64,000 nt of DNA, from contig NZ_JAAXYH010000009.1 in the NCBI RefSeq assembly GCF_012911865.1, positions 104,272-168,271 on the forward strand. The letters run 5' to 3'. The position numbers and the translations under genes were made by a program. The stretch is from Shewanella salipaludis. GTDB taxonomy: Bacteria > Pseudomonadota > Gammaproteobacteria > Enterobacterales > Shewanellaceae. Position 1 is the first letter of the stretch. Each line of letters starts with the position of its first letter. Below are positions 55,754 through 63,925 of the stretch, in pieces. Under the pieces are notes generated by a model, which did no database searches, was not told the DNA's origin, and saw nothing but the letters and a program-made list of their open reading frames with translations.

Positions 55754-56425
55754 CTAGTTCACCTGCTGCGCGACGAGTTCGCGGATAGCCGTGGCGGCAT
55801 GTAATATGTGCTGACGCAATAGTGTCGTCGCTTTCTCTATGTCTTTATTCCGACAATGACGAAGCAAATCCCTGTGATCTTGCTCTGCCTGGGGGATCCC
55901 GCCCGCCAGCAACAATTGCAGACGTATATATCTGTCGCAATTGGTGTTCAGTCCGTGTACGACCTCCAGCGTATGAGGTCGATTGGCGGCCCGATATAAA
56001 CAGGTGTGGAAACGGGTATTGAGATCGCTCCAACTGGCAACGGCATCTTCCTGCTTGAAGGCGGATTCCATCTGCTCCAGTACCTTCTCGGCCTGTTGCA
56101 GGTCTGCATCTTGCAGATTTGGGATGGCTTTGGCAAGTAGATCTGTCTCTATCATGGCCCGCAGTTCGAATAATTCGGTGACTTGCTCGACCGAGAGGAC
56201 GGTTGCCGTGGCACCTTTGTGGGCCTCAAACTTGACCAGACCTTCGGCTTCCAGCTGCAACAGGGCTTCACGCACCGGAATGCGGCTGACATTGAGTTGT
56301 TCGGCCAAGGCACTCTGACGTAGTGGCTCACCCGCTGCAATTTCGCCCGAAAGAATTCTTTCTCTCAGCACTTCCACCACAACCTGAGTGCGAGTCTTAT
56401 GAACGATAGGGGTTGTTCTACTCAT
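55754..56425 (-). CDS. GntR/FCD family transcriptional regulator
   Basis: This 223-residue regulator has an N-terminal winged-helix DNA-binding domain (residues ~10-72, RERILSGEIAAGEPLRQSALAEQLNVSRIPVREALLQLEAEGLV) and a C-terminal FCD ligand-binding domain (~85-215) with the metal-binding Asp and His residues (DLNTRFHTCLYRAA, DHRDLLRHC). It stands downstream of the hydroxyproline genes on the same strand, after a terminator, so it has its own promoter. It most likely represses both divergent arms and is induced by a hydroxyproline pathway compound. Confidence 0.92.
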   Translation of the reverse strand: MSRTTPIVHKTRTQVVVEVLRERILSGEIAAGEPLRQSALAEQLNVSRIPVREALLQLEAEGLVKFEAHKGATATVLSVEQVTELFELRAMIETDLLAKAIPNLQDADLQQAEKVLEQMESAFKQEDAVASWSDLNTRFHTCLYRAANRPHTLEVVHGLNTNCDRYIRLQLLLAGGIPQAEQDHRDLLRHCRNKDIEKATTLLRQHILHAATAIRELVAQQVN

Positions 56426-56452
56426 AGATTCCGTCTATTTAGTCGCGATTTT

Positions 56453-56470
56453 ATCTTGTCCGACCAAGAT
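56453..56470. promoter_or_regulatory. Candidate autoregulatory GntR site
   Basis: ATCTTGTCCGACCAAGAT has matching ATCTTG/CAAGAT arms and fits the FadR-subfamily pattern TNGTNNNACNA. It lies about 28 bases upstream of the gntR start codon. No experiment supports binding. Confidence 0.35.
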
Positions 56471-56493
56471 TACCGTTAACGAGTCGATAAATA

Positions 56494-56516
56494 AAGGGAA
56501 ACCCCCGGGTTCCCTT
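56494..56516 (-). terminator. Terminator between aldehyde dehydrogenase and gntR
   Basis: AAGGGAA-ACCC/GGG-TTCCCTT arms form a GC-rich hairpin with a T-rich tract (TTTATTTAT) after it on the minus strand, just past the dehydrogenase stop. Confidence 0.7.
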
Positions 56517-56535
56517 CATTTAACCCAGGGGTGAA

Positions 56536-58134
56536 CTAGCGTGAAACGACGTTGGACTTGTCGCTCGTCAGCTCGGGGGGACAGAGGGGCGCGGGCATAT
56601 TCTGGTAGCAGATAGGCCGCAGGAAACGCTGCATGGCCCTGACCCCGACCGAGGTCGAACGTACATCTGTGCTGGCAGGATAGGGGCCGCCGTGGTTCAT
56701 GGCGTGACAGACTTCGACTCCGGTAGGCATCTGATTGAAGATCAGCCGCCCGACCCTGTGGCTGAGGATGTCGACCAACTCGGGTTCGGCCAGCAGTTCC
56801 GCTTCCAGTCCATGCAGGGTGGCGGTGAGCTGGCCGTCCAGAGCCTCGGCGATGGCATACATCTCATCTTTACTGGCGCAGCATACCACCAAGGCATAGG
56901 GGCCGAAGACTTCCTGCTGTAATTCCGGGCGGCCGAGGAAGGCCGTTGCCGAAATGCGCAGTGCCGCCGGGCGGGTATGGTGTTTCGCCGTTGCCGCCTT
57001 GCCCTGGGCCAGCAGTTCTATGCCGGGACGCTGCAACAAGGCGGCGAATTCCCGTTGGAAGCCGGCCGCTATGCCAGGGGTCAACATGGCGGCGGCGTCC
57101 TGGTTCGCCAGTTGTTGCGCCAAGGTGGCGAGATAGCCTTGCTGGGCCTCGCCGGGTGCCAGGATCACCAATCCCGGGCTGGTACAGAATTGACCATGGC
57201 CCATCATCATGGACTGAACTTGGCTGTTGGCCAGGGTCTCGGCCTGGGCTTCCAGGATGGCGGGCAACAGGAATTGTGGATTGGTCGACCCCAGCTCACC
57301 GTAGAAGGGGATGGGCTCGGGGCGCGCGGCACAGATGTCGGCCAGCAGGCGACCGACCCTCAGCGAGCCGGTGAAGCCGACGGCCTTGATGGCGTCGTGG
57401 CGTACCAGCGCCGCGGCAATCTCGGCCCTGTCGCTCTGCAACAGATTGAATACTCCGTCCGGCATGGCACATCTGGCGATGGCGCGTGCCAGCGCCAGAC
57501 TCACCCTTTCGCTGGTGCCCGGATGGGCAGGGTGGCCCTTGATGATGACGGGGCAACCCGCGGCCAGCGCCGAGGCGGTGTCGCCGCCCGCAGTCGAGAA
57601 GGCCAGCGGGAAATTGGAAGCACCGAAGACGGCGACGGGGCCAAGTGGTAAGCTGCCCAGGCGGATATCGGGTTTGGGCAAAGGGGTACGATCCGCCTGG
57701 GGGAGATCCACATACACTGTCTCCAGCGGCTGACGCAATTGGCCGGCGAACAGTTTGAATTGACTGCAGGTGCGGGCCAGCTCGCCTTCCAGCCTGGCGG
57801 ACGGCAGGCCGCTTTCCTGCTGGGCTGTGAGGACTATCTCATCCCTGTCTGCCTGTATCTCGGCGGCTATGGCGTCGAGAAACTCGGCCCGCTGGCGCGG
57901 CGAGGTGCGTCGGTAGGCCACGAAGGCCCCTGCCGCGGCGTTGGCGGCCAGCTCTACCTCGGCCATGCCGGCATTGGCGAACCACTCGGGCAGCGGCTGG
58001 TTGGCGACGGGATCGAAACGCTGAAAGCCGCTGGCTTCTCCGCACCATTGACCATGGATGAAGTGCTGGCCGCTAAAGCGGGTGTCTTGCCCTTGATTCG
58101 GCTCTGGCTTGAGTCCTTGAATGGGTTGTTGCAT
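56536..58134 (-). CDS. 2,5-dioxovalerate (alpha-ketoglutaric semialdehyde) dehydrogenase
   Basis: This 532-residue NAD(P)-dependent aldehyde dehydrogenase belongs to the branch with ASNFPLAFSTAGGDTASALAAGCPVIIKGHPAHPGTS and VGFTGSLRVGRLL. The catalytic Cys is in HGQFCTSPGLV (~315), and the general-base Glu is in YGELGSTNPQFL (~280). Family members oxidise 2-oxoglutarate semialdehyde to 2-oxoglutarate. That role fits its place directly after the epimerase and the DapA-type deaminase, where it would catalyse the final step of hydroxyproline breakdown. It is nine bases from the epimerase gene. Confidence 0.93.
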   Translation of the reverse strand: MQQPIQGLKPEPNQGQDTRFSGQHFIHGQWCGEASGFQRFDPVANQPLPEWFANAGMAEVELAANAAAGAFVAYRRTSPRQRAEFLDAIAAEIQADRDEIVLTAQQESGLPSARLEGELARTCSQFKLFAGQLRQPLETVYVDLPQADRTPLPKPDIRLGSLPLGPVAVFGASNFPLAFSTAGGDTASALAAGCPVIIKGHPAHPGTSERVSLALARAIARCAMPDGVFNLLQSDRAEIAAALVRHDAIKAVGFTGSLRVGRLLADICAARPEPIPFYGELGSTNPQFLLPAILEAQAETLANSQVQSMMMGHGQFCTSPGLVILAPGEAQQGYLATLAQQLANQDAAAMLTPGIAAGFQREFAALLQRPGIELLAQGKAATAKHHTRPAALRISATAFLGRPELQQEVFGPYALVVCCASKDEMYAIAEALDGQLTATLHGLEAELLAEPELVDILSHRVGRLIFNQMPTGVEVCHAMNHGGPYPASTDVRSTSVGVRAMQRFLRPICYQNMPAPLCPPELTSDKSNVVSR

Positions 58135-58143
58135 GAATCCTCC

Positions 58144-59145
58144 TTATATCACCTGGAAACCTAAGGCGTAGGGATCGCTGTCATCGACAGTGATGCTGTT
58201 GTGGCCCGTGATCCGCGCCCAGCCCTGGATGCTGGGGCAGATGGCGTCAAATTCACCGACCCGGGTGACCGACTCTATCCGGCCGATAAACTGACTGCCT
58301 ATGATGCTCTCATGGGTGTATTGCTCACCGACTTGCAGTCGTCCCCTGGCATGCAGCTGAGCCAGGCGGGCGCTGGTGCCTGTGCCGCAGGGCGATCTGT
58401 CTATGGCCTTGTCACCGTAGAACACGGCGTTGGCGCCATCCGAGCCTGGGGTGATGGTGTCACCTGTCCAGAGCACGTGAGACACCCCCTGTACTGTGGC
58501 GTCGTCCGGGTGAACGCAGCTGAGCTGCTCCCTGGCAATCTGACGCACTATTGGACTCCAGCGCAGGATCTCCGCCGCGCTCCAATGGCGCAGCCCGGGG
58601 AAGTTTTCCTGGGGATCGACTATCACATAGTAGTTGCCGCCATAGGCCACATCGACCCTGAGCTCACCCAGCCCCGGCACTGCCAGGATGGCATCCCTGT
58701 GTGCCAGGTAGGCGGGCACATTGTAGATCCTGACCCAGTCGACCCTGGCGCCTGTCTGTTGGTAGTCGATGCGGATCTGCCCGGCCGGCACATCCAGGGT
58801 CAGCTTGCCCGGTTCTCTGGGCTGCAGCAGCCCGGATTCTATGGCGGCTGTGACCGTGCCTATGGTGCCGTGGCCACACATGGGCAGGCAGCCGCTGGTT
58901 TCTATGAATAGCACTGCCGCATCGGCGTTATCCGAGCAGGGCGGATAGAGAAAGGCGCCCGACATCATGTCGTGGCCCCTGGGCTCGAACATCAGCGCCT
59001 GACGGATCCAGTCGTGGTGTTCGAGGAAATCCTGGCGTTTTTCGCTCATGTTGCGACCCTGAAGATCCGGATGGCCACTGGTGACCAGGCGGACTGGGTT
59101 GCCGCAGGTGTGCGCATCGACGCAAAAAAAAGTGCCTTTGATCAT
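58144..59145 (-). CDS. 4-hydroxyproline 2-epimerase (proline racemase family)
   Basis: This 333-residue enzyme has both catalytic cysteines of racemases: C90 in LPMCGHGTIG and C253 in DRSPCGTGTSARLAQLHARG. Two Cys residues mean a two-base epimerase rather than a dehydratase. It would convert trans-4-hydroxy-L-proline to cis-4-hydroxy-D-proline, the first step of the pathway. Genome context (DapA-type lyase, aldehyde dehydrogenase, FAD oxidase, GntR) makes 4-hydroxyproline more likely than proline as substrate. It lies 23 bases after the DapA-family gene and is probably in the same operon. Confidence 0.93.
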   Translation of the reverse strand: MIKGTFFCVDAHTCGNPVRLVTSGHPDLQGRNMSEKRQDFLEHHDWIRQALMFEPRGHDMMSGAFLYPPCSDNADAAVLFIETSGCLPMCGHGTIGTVTAAIESGLLQPREPGKLTLDVPAGQIRIDYQQTGARVDWVRIYNVPAYLAHRDAILAVPGLGELRVDVAYGGNYYVIVDPQENFPGLRHWSAAEILRWSPIVRQIAREQLSCVHPDDATVQGVSHVLWTGDTITPGSDGANAVFYGDKAIDRSPCGTGTSARLAQLHARGRLQVGEQYTHESIIGSQFIGRIESVTRVGEFDAICPSIQGWARITGHNSITVDDSDPYALGFQVI

Positions 59146-59168
59146 CTCAGCCTTGCTCCTTCAGCCTG

Positions 59169-60083
59169 TTAATTGAGGTTGTACTTGTCGAGATCTATCC
59201 GGGTCGCCAGGGCCTCGGCAATGAGGCGCTCGACATAGGCGCGCTCTTCGCCTATCAGTGGCAGGCGTGGCATGCGCACATTTTCACTGCCGCGGCCGAC
59301 CAGTTGCTCCGCCAGCTTAATACATTGCACCAAGGTCGGGATAGTATCCAGGCGCAGCAGCGGCATGAACCAGCGATAGAGTTCTCTGGCCTCCTGGATG
59401 CGGCCGGCGCGGGCCAGCTTGAACAGGGTCACAGACTCGCGCGGGAACACATTGGTCAGGCCTGAGATCCAGCCGCAGGCGCCTAAGAGCAAGCTCTCAA
59501 GTGCGATATCGTCGACCCCGCAGAGGATGGCGAAGCGCTCGCCGAAACGACTCTGGAGTTCTGTCAGGCGGCGGGTGTCTGTGGTGGACTCCTTGATGGC
59601 CACTATGTTGGGCTCGTTGGCCAGTATCCCGGTCATCTCCAGGTTGATATCGACGCCGTAGCTCACTGGGTTGTTGTAGATCATGATGGGCAGGCGGGTT
59701 GCCCGGGCGACCGTCTGGTAGTGGGCTATGACTTCTCTGTCTGTGCCCCGGTACACCATGGCGGGCAACAGCATCAGGCCATCGATCCCAAGTTGCTCCA
59801 CATCCCTGGCATAGCCCGCCGCTAAGTCTGCGGTATTTTCGGTGCAGCCCGAGATGACCAGGATACGGCCACGGACGGTATCCAGGGTGTGACGGATGAA
59901 GTCGCGCTTCTCCTGCGGGCTCAGGGAGGCATTTTCGCCGATAGTGCCCAGGGCTATGATGCCATCTATGCCATCGGCGATCAGGGCTTCCAACATACGG
60001 GCATTTGACGCATAGTCGATGCTGCCATCCTGATTGAATTGGGTGGAAATTGCCGGAAAAACACCTTGCCAGTTTACTTTCAT
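59169..60083 (-). CDS. DapA-family 1-pyrroline-4-hydroxy-2-carboxylate deaminase
   Basis: This 304-residue aldolase-fold enzyme is related to dihydrodipicolinate synthase. The Schiff-base lysine is K164 in NIVAIKESTTDTRR and the proton-relay Tyr is near 136 in IMIYNNPVSYG; GTIGENASLSPQEK (~46-60) is the GTTGE-type substrate loop. In hydroxyproline clusters such proteins convert 1-pyrroline-4-hydroxy-2-carboxylate to 2-oxoglutarate semialdehyde and ammonia, which fits here better than lysine synthesis. It is the first gene of the leftward arm, starting about 70 bases from the palindromic operator. Confidence 0.92.
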   Translation of the reverse strand: MKVNWQGVFPAISTQFNQDGSIDYASNARMLEALIADGIDGIIALGTIGENASLSPQEKRDFIRHTLDTVRGRILVISGCTENTADLAAGYARDVEQLGIDGLMLLPAMVYRGTDREVIAHYQTVARATRLPIMIYNNPVSYGVDINLEMTGILANEPNIVAIKESTTDTRRLTELQSRFGERFAILCGVDDIALESLLLGACGWISGLTNVFPRESVTLFKLARAGRIQEARELYRWFMPLLRLDTIPTLVQCIKLAEQLVGRGSENVRMPRLPLIGEERAYVERLIAEALATRIDLDKYNLN

Positions 60084-60155
60084 CTGTGGACCTCTTCATG
60101 TCTCATAGTGGGGTATTGCTTTCGGTATAGGGTGGATTCTTCCATAATGAAGATA

Positions 60156-60169
60156 TATTGTATACAATA
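60156..60169. promoter_or_regulatory. Perfect palindrome between the two hydroxyproline arms
   Basis: TATTGTATACAATA is a perfect 14-base palindrome whose TTGTATACAA core is the type of site bound by GntR/FCD regulators. It lies 73 bases from the leftward start (60083) and 145 bases from the rightward start (60314), so one site could control both promoters. Confidence 0.65.
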
Positions 60170-60313
60170 ATTGCTTAAAAATATTCCCAGGCGTGAAAAC
60201 TGGCAAGATACCGGCTCAGGCATAGCCAGGAGCCGGCATCTTGCCTCGCGGTTGCATGAAGCTACAGACTCAAGCATGCGGCACAAATATGAAGATAACA
60301 GAAGGAATCGACC

Positions 60314-61357
60314 ATGCATCAGTTCGACCTCAGCGAAGAGGGGTTGGCGCGCTATCGCCAATTTACCTGCCTGGATGTCCACACCGAAGGCGAGCCGTTA
60401 AGGATCATCACTTCGGGTTACCCAGAGATCCCCGGCGACACCATGCTCGCCAAGCGCCAGTATTTGACGGCGCACTTGGATAGTTATCGCAGCTTGCTGA
60501 TGCATGAACCCAGGGGCCATGCCGACATGTATGGTGCCCTGATCACCGAGGCGGTGACGCCCGAGGCGGACTTCGGCGTGCTCTTCATGCATAATCAAGG
60601 CTACAGCAGCATGTGTGGTCATGGCATTTTGGGGCTGCTCAAGGCCGCCTGCGAGACTGGGGTCATCACACTCGCAAAGGGGCCAAGATCCATAGGCATA
60701 GATACGCCGGCGGGATTGGTGAGGGCCAGCGTCGAGCGTCTGAACGACGGGTCGCTCCACGCCAGTTTCTTGAATGTGCCTTCCTGGGCCGAGGCGCTCG
60801 ATTGCAGCGTCAAGGTGCCTGAACTGGGAGTCATAGCCTATGATATCGGCTTTGGCGGCGCCTATTATGCCTACGTGGATGCCGACAGGTATGGCATCAG
60901 CTGCCGGGCCGACAATCAGGCCCGGCTGATAGCGCTTGGCCAAAGCATCAAGCAGGCTGTGATGGCGGTCCACCCGCTGACGCATCCCCTGGAAGCCGAC
61001 TTGGGTTTCCTCTATGGCACTATATTTACCTCCAGAGAGGTCACAGATCCCGGGGCCCACTCCCGCCATGTGTGTATCTTTGCCGACGGTGAGCTCGACA
61101 GATCCCCCACAGGCACAGGGGTTGCCGGTCGTATCGCCCTGTTGATGGCCAGAAACGAGGCGCAGCTGGGCCAAGCCTTGACCATAGAAAGCATAGTGGA
61201 TGGCAGAATGACGGTCACAGGGGTGGAGCAGGTCGGCTATCAGACCAAGGATGCGGTGATCGCCCGCGTCTCGGGCCGGGCCTTCATCACAGGGCGACAG
61301 CAATTTCTGCTCGATCCCCAGGATGTGTTTCAAACGGGTTTCATGCTGGCGCGCTAA
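60314..61357 (+). CDS. trans-3-hydroxy-L-proline dehydratase (proline racemase family)
   Basis: This 347-residue relative of the epimerase keeps the first catalytic cysteine, C101 in [10 protein letters not shown], but has threonine T266 in place of the second ([16 protein letters not shown]). The Cys/Thr pair is the established signature of trans-3-hydroxy-L-proline dehydratase, such as human L3HYPDH, which yields 1-pyrroline-2-carboxylate. It opens the rightward arm of the divergent cluster. The reductase that normally completes the path to proline is not in the window. ATG 60314, with AGAAGGAA upstream, is a good start. Confidence 0.93.
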   Translation: MHQFDLSEEGLARYRQFTCLDVHTEGEPLRIITSGYPEIPGDTMLAKRQYLTAHLDSYRSLLMHEPRGHADMYGALITEAVTPEADFGVLFMHNQGYSSMCGHGILGLLKAACETGVITLAKGPRSIGIDTPAGLVRASVERLNDGSLHASFLNVPSWAEALDCSVKVPELGVIAYDIGFGGAYYAYVDADRYGISCRADNQARLIALGQSIKQAVMAVHPLTHPLEADLGFLYGTIFTSREVTDPGAHSRHVCIFADGELDRSPTGTGVAGRIALLMARNEAQLGQALTIESIVDGRMTVTGVEQVGYQTKDAVIARVSGRAFITGRQQFLLDPQDVFQTGFMLAR

Positions 61358-61382
61358 TGCCGGCTCAGTGTCAGGACAGAGT

Positions 61383-62645
61383 ATGAGTATTGAATCAACA
61401 CCAGGGGCGCAGACCCTGACGATAGTGGGGGCCGGCATAGTGGGGCTGGCGAGTGCGCTTGCCTTGCAGCGCGCTGGTTTCAAGGTGCGGATCCTGGATA
61501 AGACAGGCGTCGCTGCCGGCGCTTCCAAGGGCAATGCCGGTCATTTCGGCACTGAGCAGGTATTTCCACTGGCGGATCCCGCCTTATTGCTCAAACTGCC
61601 CGGCATGCTGCTCGATCCTCTTGGGCCCTTCAGGATCCGGCCCCAATATTTCTTCAAGGCCTTGCCCTGGTTCATGCACTTCATGCTGAACATGTTGCCC
61701 GCCAGGCGGGCACATAACACCCAGGCCATCAGGGCATTGAACCAGAAGGCCATTGGCGCCATGCAGCAATTGGTCAGCTTCTGCGATTGCGAATCCCTGT
61801 TGGTGCTCAATGGCAGCTTGTTGGTGTTTGAAACGACCCCAAGGGCCGAGGTGGAGGCGGAATATCGGCGTTATGCCGCTGCCGGGGTGGCCGTGCGCTT
61901 GCTGGACGGCGACGCAGTGCGGGCATTGGAGCCGACATTGAGTCGAGACATCCGCCATGGCCTGTATTTCACCCTGGTGGGTCATACCCCGGATCCTCAG
62001 GGGCTATGTGAGGCGATGGCGCGCAAATTTGTCTCCCTGGGAGGCGAGCTGGTCATCGGCGAGCTGGCGCAGATCCAGACCCAAGGCGGCTTGAGCCTGA
62101 GAACGACCGAGGGCAATATGTGGCAGACCGAACATCTATTGCTCGCCGCCGGCGCCTGGTCGACGCCGTTCGCCAGACAAATAGGTCATAAGGTGCCACT
62201 GGAAACCGAACGCGGCTATCATCTTATGATGCCGCAACACAGTGGTCTGTCGCGGCCCGTGGCCTCTTTCGAGCGCAAGTTCATCATCACCCCCATGACA
62301 CAGGGTACCCGGCTCGCGGGTACGGTAGAATTTGGCGGGCTGAAGGCGCCCATGTCGCCCGCCAGAGCAGATTGTCTGTTCGAGCATGCCAGAGTATTGC
62401 TGCCGCAGATCTTCGCGACTGCCAGGGTTAGCGATGGCGAGCGCTGGATGGGCTTTCGTCCTTCCTTACCCGATAGCCTGCCCGTCATAGGCAAGAGTAA
62501 TGTGGATAGGGTGTACTTTTCCTTCGGTCATCAGCATCTTGGACTGACTTGGGCGGCGATCAGCGCCAATCTGCTGGAGCAGGTCATTCTGGGTAAGCAG
62601 CCCGAGATAGATATGGCACCTTACAGGGTGCAAAGATTTGATTGA
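61383..62645 (+). CDS. FAD-dependent D-hydroxyproline dehydrogenase (DAO family)
   Basis: From ATG 61383 the product has 420 residues; the open frame also reaches back to 61323, inside the previous gene. It starts with a FAD-binding Rossmann fold TIVGAGIVGLASALALQRAGFKVRILDKTG. Typical DAO motifs are LLLAAGAWSTPFARQIG (~258), VPLETERGYHLM (~275) and a C-terminal GFRPSLPDSLPVIGKS plus GHQHLGLTWAAISANLLEQ. It would oxidise cis-4-hydroxy-D-proline to 1-pyrroline-4-hydroxy-2-carboxylate, passing electrons to quinone or a carrier. It is 26 bases after the dehydratase gene, which supports co-transcription. Confidence 0.9.
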   Translation: MSIESTPGAQTLTIVGAGIVGLASALALQRAGFKVRILDKTGVAAGASKGNAGHFGTEQVFPLADPALLLKLPGMLLDPLGPFRIRPQYFFKALPWFMHFMLNMLPARRAHNTQAIRALNQKAIGAMQQLVSFCDCESLLVLNGSLLVFETTPRAEVEAEYRRYAAAGVAVRLLDGDAVRALEPTLSRDIRHGLYFTLVGHTPDPQGLCEAMARKFVSLGGELVIGELAQIQTQGGLSLRTTEGNMWQTEHLLLAAGAWSTPFARQIGHKVPLETERGYHLMMPQHSGLSRPVASFERKFIITPMTQGTRLAGTVEFGGLKAPMSPARADCLFEHARVLLPQIFATARVSDGERWMGFRPSLPDSLPVIGKSNVDRVYFSFGHQHLGLTWAAISANLLEQVILGKQPEIDMAPYRVQRFD

Positions 62646-62761
62646 GCTGACGGCATCAGCTGACGACCTGTGGATGCAGATAAACCCGGCTTTAAGTTCG
62701 CGGTGCAATTTACCCGGAGGAATGGGATAATGGCGGGCAATAGCGATTAGGGAGCATTACA

Positions 62762-63316
62762 GTGAGCCGAGCCGTATTTTTAGACAGAGATGGCGTTATC
62801 AACAAAGATCTGGGTTATGTCCATACTGTGGACGACTTCGAGTACATAGAAGGTGTGTTCGATGCCTGTAGGGCGCTCAAGAGTTTGGGTTATAAACTTG
62901 TGGTGGTGACTAATCAGTCGGGTATCGCCCGTGGTATGTACACCGAAGATCAATTCCACAGCCTGACCGAATGGATGGATTGGAACTTTGCCGACAAGGG
63001 CGTGGAGCTCGATGGTATCTACTATTGCCCGCACCATGCCGAAAAAGGCTTGGGCGAATACAAACTAGACTGTGACTGCCGTAAGCCTAAACCCGGTATG
63101 CTGAACTCGGCCGCCGGGTTCCTCAAGCTGGATTTAAGCGACTCTGTCATGGTGGGTGATAAGCGGGATGATATGCTGGCCGCCAAGGCCGCGGGCATAG
63201 AAACGCGGATACTGGTACGCAGTGGCAAAGTCGTTGATGAAGCCGGCATCGCCGAAGCGACTGTGGTGCTCGACAGCATCACCGATGTGCCTGCCTATCT
63301 CAAAGGGCTGGCTTAA
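62762..63316 (+). CDS. gmhB: D-glycero-beta-D-manno-heptose 1,7-bisphosphate 7-phosphatase
   Basis: This 184-residue HAD-superfamily phosphatase has motif I FLDRDGVINKD (nucleophile Asp and acid Asp), motif II VVTNQSGIARG, a zinc-binding CPHH...CDCRKPKPGM segment, and motif IV MVGDKRDDMLAAKAAGI. It removes the 7-phosphate in ADP-heptose synthesis for lipopolysaccharide core. GTG start at 62762, with GGGAG upstream. It is followed directly by an rRNA operon, as for E. coli gmhB and rrnH. Its last codons are duplicated downstream. Confidence 0.95.
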   Translation: MSRAVFLDRDGVINKDLGYVHTVDDFEYIEGVFDACRALKSLGYKLVVVTNQSGIARGMYTEDQFHSLTEWMDWNFADKGVELDGIYYCPHHAEKGLGEYKLDCDCRKPKPGMLNSAAGFLKLDLSDSVMVGDKRDDMLAAKAAGIETRILVRSGKVVDEAGIAEATVVLDSITDVPAYLKGLA

Positions 63317-63376
63317 AGGGCTGGCTTAAAGGACTGGCTTGAGCTTAGCTTAAAGGGCTAGCTTAAAGGGCAGGCT
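63301..63376 (+). repeat. 13-base tandem repeats from the gmhB stop codon onward
   Basis: Copies of YAAAGGGCTGGCT at 63301-63313, 63314-63326 and 63327-63339 (one change), then after an 11-base variant two more at 63351-63363 and 63364-63376. The first copy encodes the last codons and part of the stop of gmhB; later copies are non-coding. Confidence 0.9.
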
Positions 63377-63586
63377 CGAAAGATAGCCGAGTCTGCGCTA
63401 AGAAGAATAGCCGAGCCTAACTTAAGCAGCACTGCCTGGTGCGGACCGGACATCAGGCATAGAGGGATTTGTTAGGCTGAATACCGGGACTGAGTGATCA
63501 TCGGCGACTATTCGGCTGCAAATCACTCTTTTTGGTTAAAAGATGCGCATCCGAACTCGGTTTTGCGAAAATCTGTGTTTTAGGGG
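63377..63586. other. Spacer between gmhB and the rRNA promoter
   Basis: No ORF with a ribosome-binding site was seen. AGATGCGCATCC at 63541 echoes the AATGCGCATCC just after the -10 box at 63613-63623. The region may carry Fis or UP-element sites, but none is clear. Confidence 0.4.
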
Positions 63587-63614
63587 TTGCGGTAAAGTCT
63601 GTCTTGCCTATAAT
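63587..63614 (+). promoter_or_regulatory. rRNA operon P1-type promoter
   Basis: TTGCGG (63587-63592), a 16-base spacer, TATAAT (63609-63614) and a GC-rich discriminator GCGCATCC form a typical stringently controlled rrn P1. A GGGGTC-containing stretch follows. Confidence 0.85.
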
Positions 63615-63669
63615 GCGCATCCACTGACCCAACGGGGTCGAGGTTAAAAGCTGAATAAGCCGCTAGCCA

Positions 63670-63681
63670 TGCTCTTTAACA
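63670..63681 (+). promoter_or_regulatory. rrn leader boxA antitermination site
   Basis: TGCTCTTTAACA matches the NusB/NusE-binding boxA element of rRNA leaders and lies in the usual region between P1 and the 16S gene. Confidence 0.9.
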
Positions 63682-63925
63682 ATTTATCAAGCAAATCTGT
63701 GTGGACACTCACAGGTGTTGAGTTAATCGAAATTGTCTCTCACGAGGCAATCAAAATTTAAATCAATGTTTTCAAGCTGCTTAGGCAGTTGAGTGTTCAT
63801 AGCAATATGTACATACAGTAATGTAAGTATTGAAACGCAATGCTTCTTAGTGAGCAAAGCGAATCAAAACAGTAGAATTCGTTGAGCCGAACTTCTCTTG
63901 TAACAAAGAGTGGTTCAAAAAACTT

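Noticed and set aside
59169..60083. Considered dapA (lysine biosynthesis)
   Set aside because: Its operon partners belong to hydroxyproline catabolism, so the deaminase role is the better reading, although assay would settle it.
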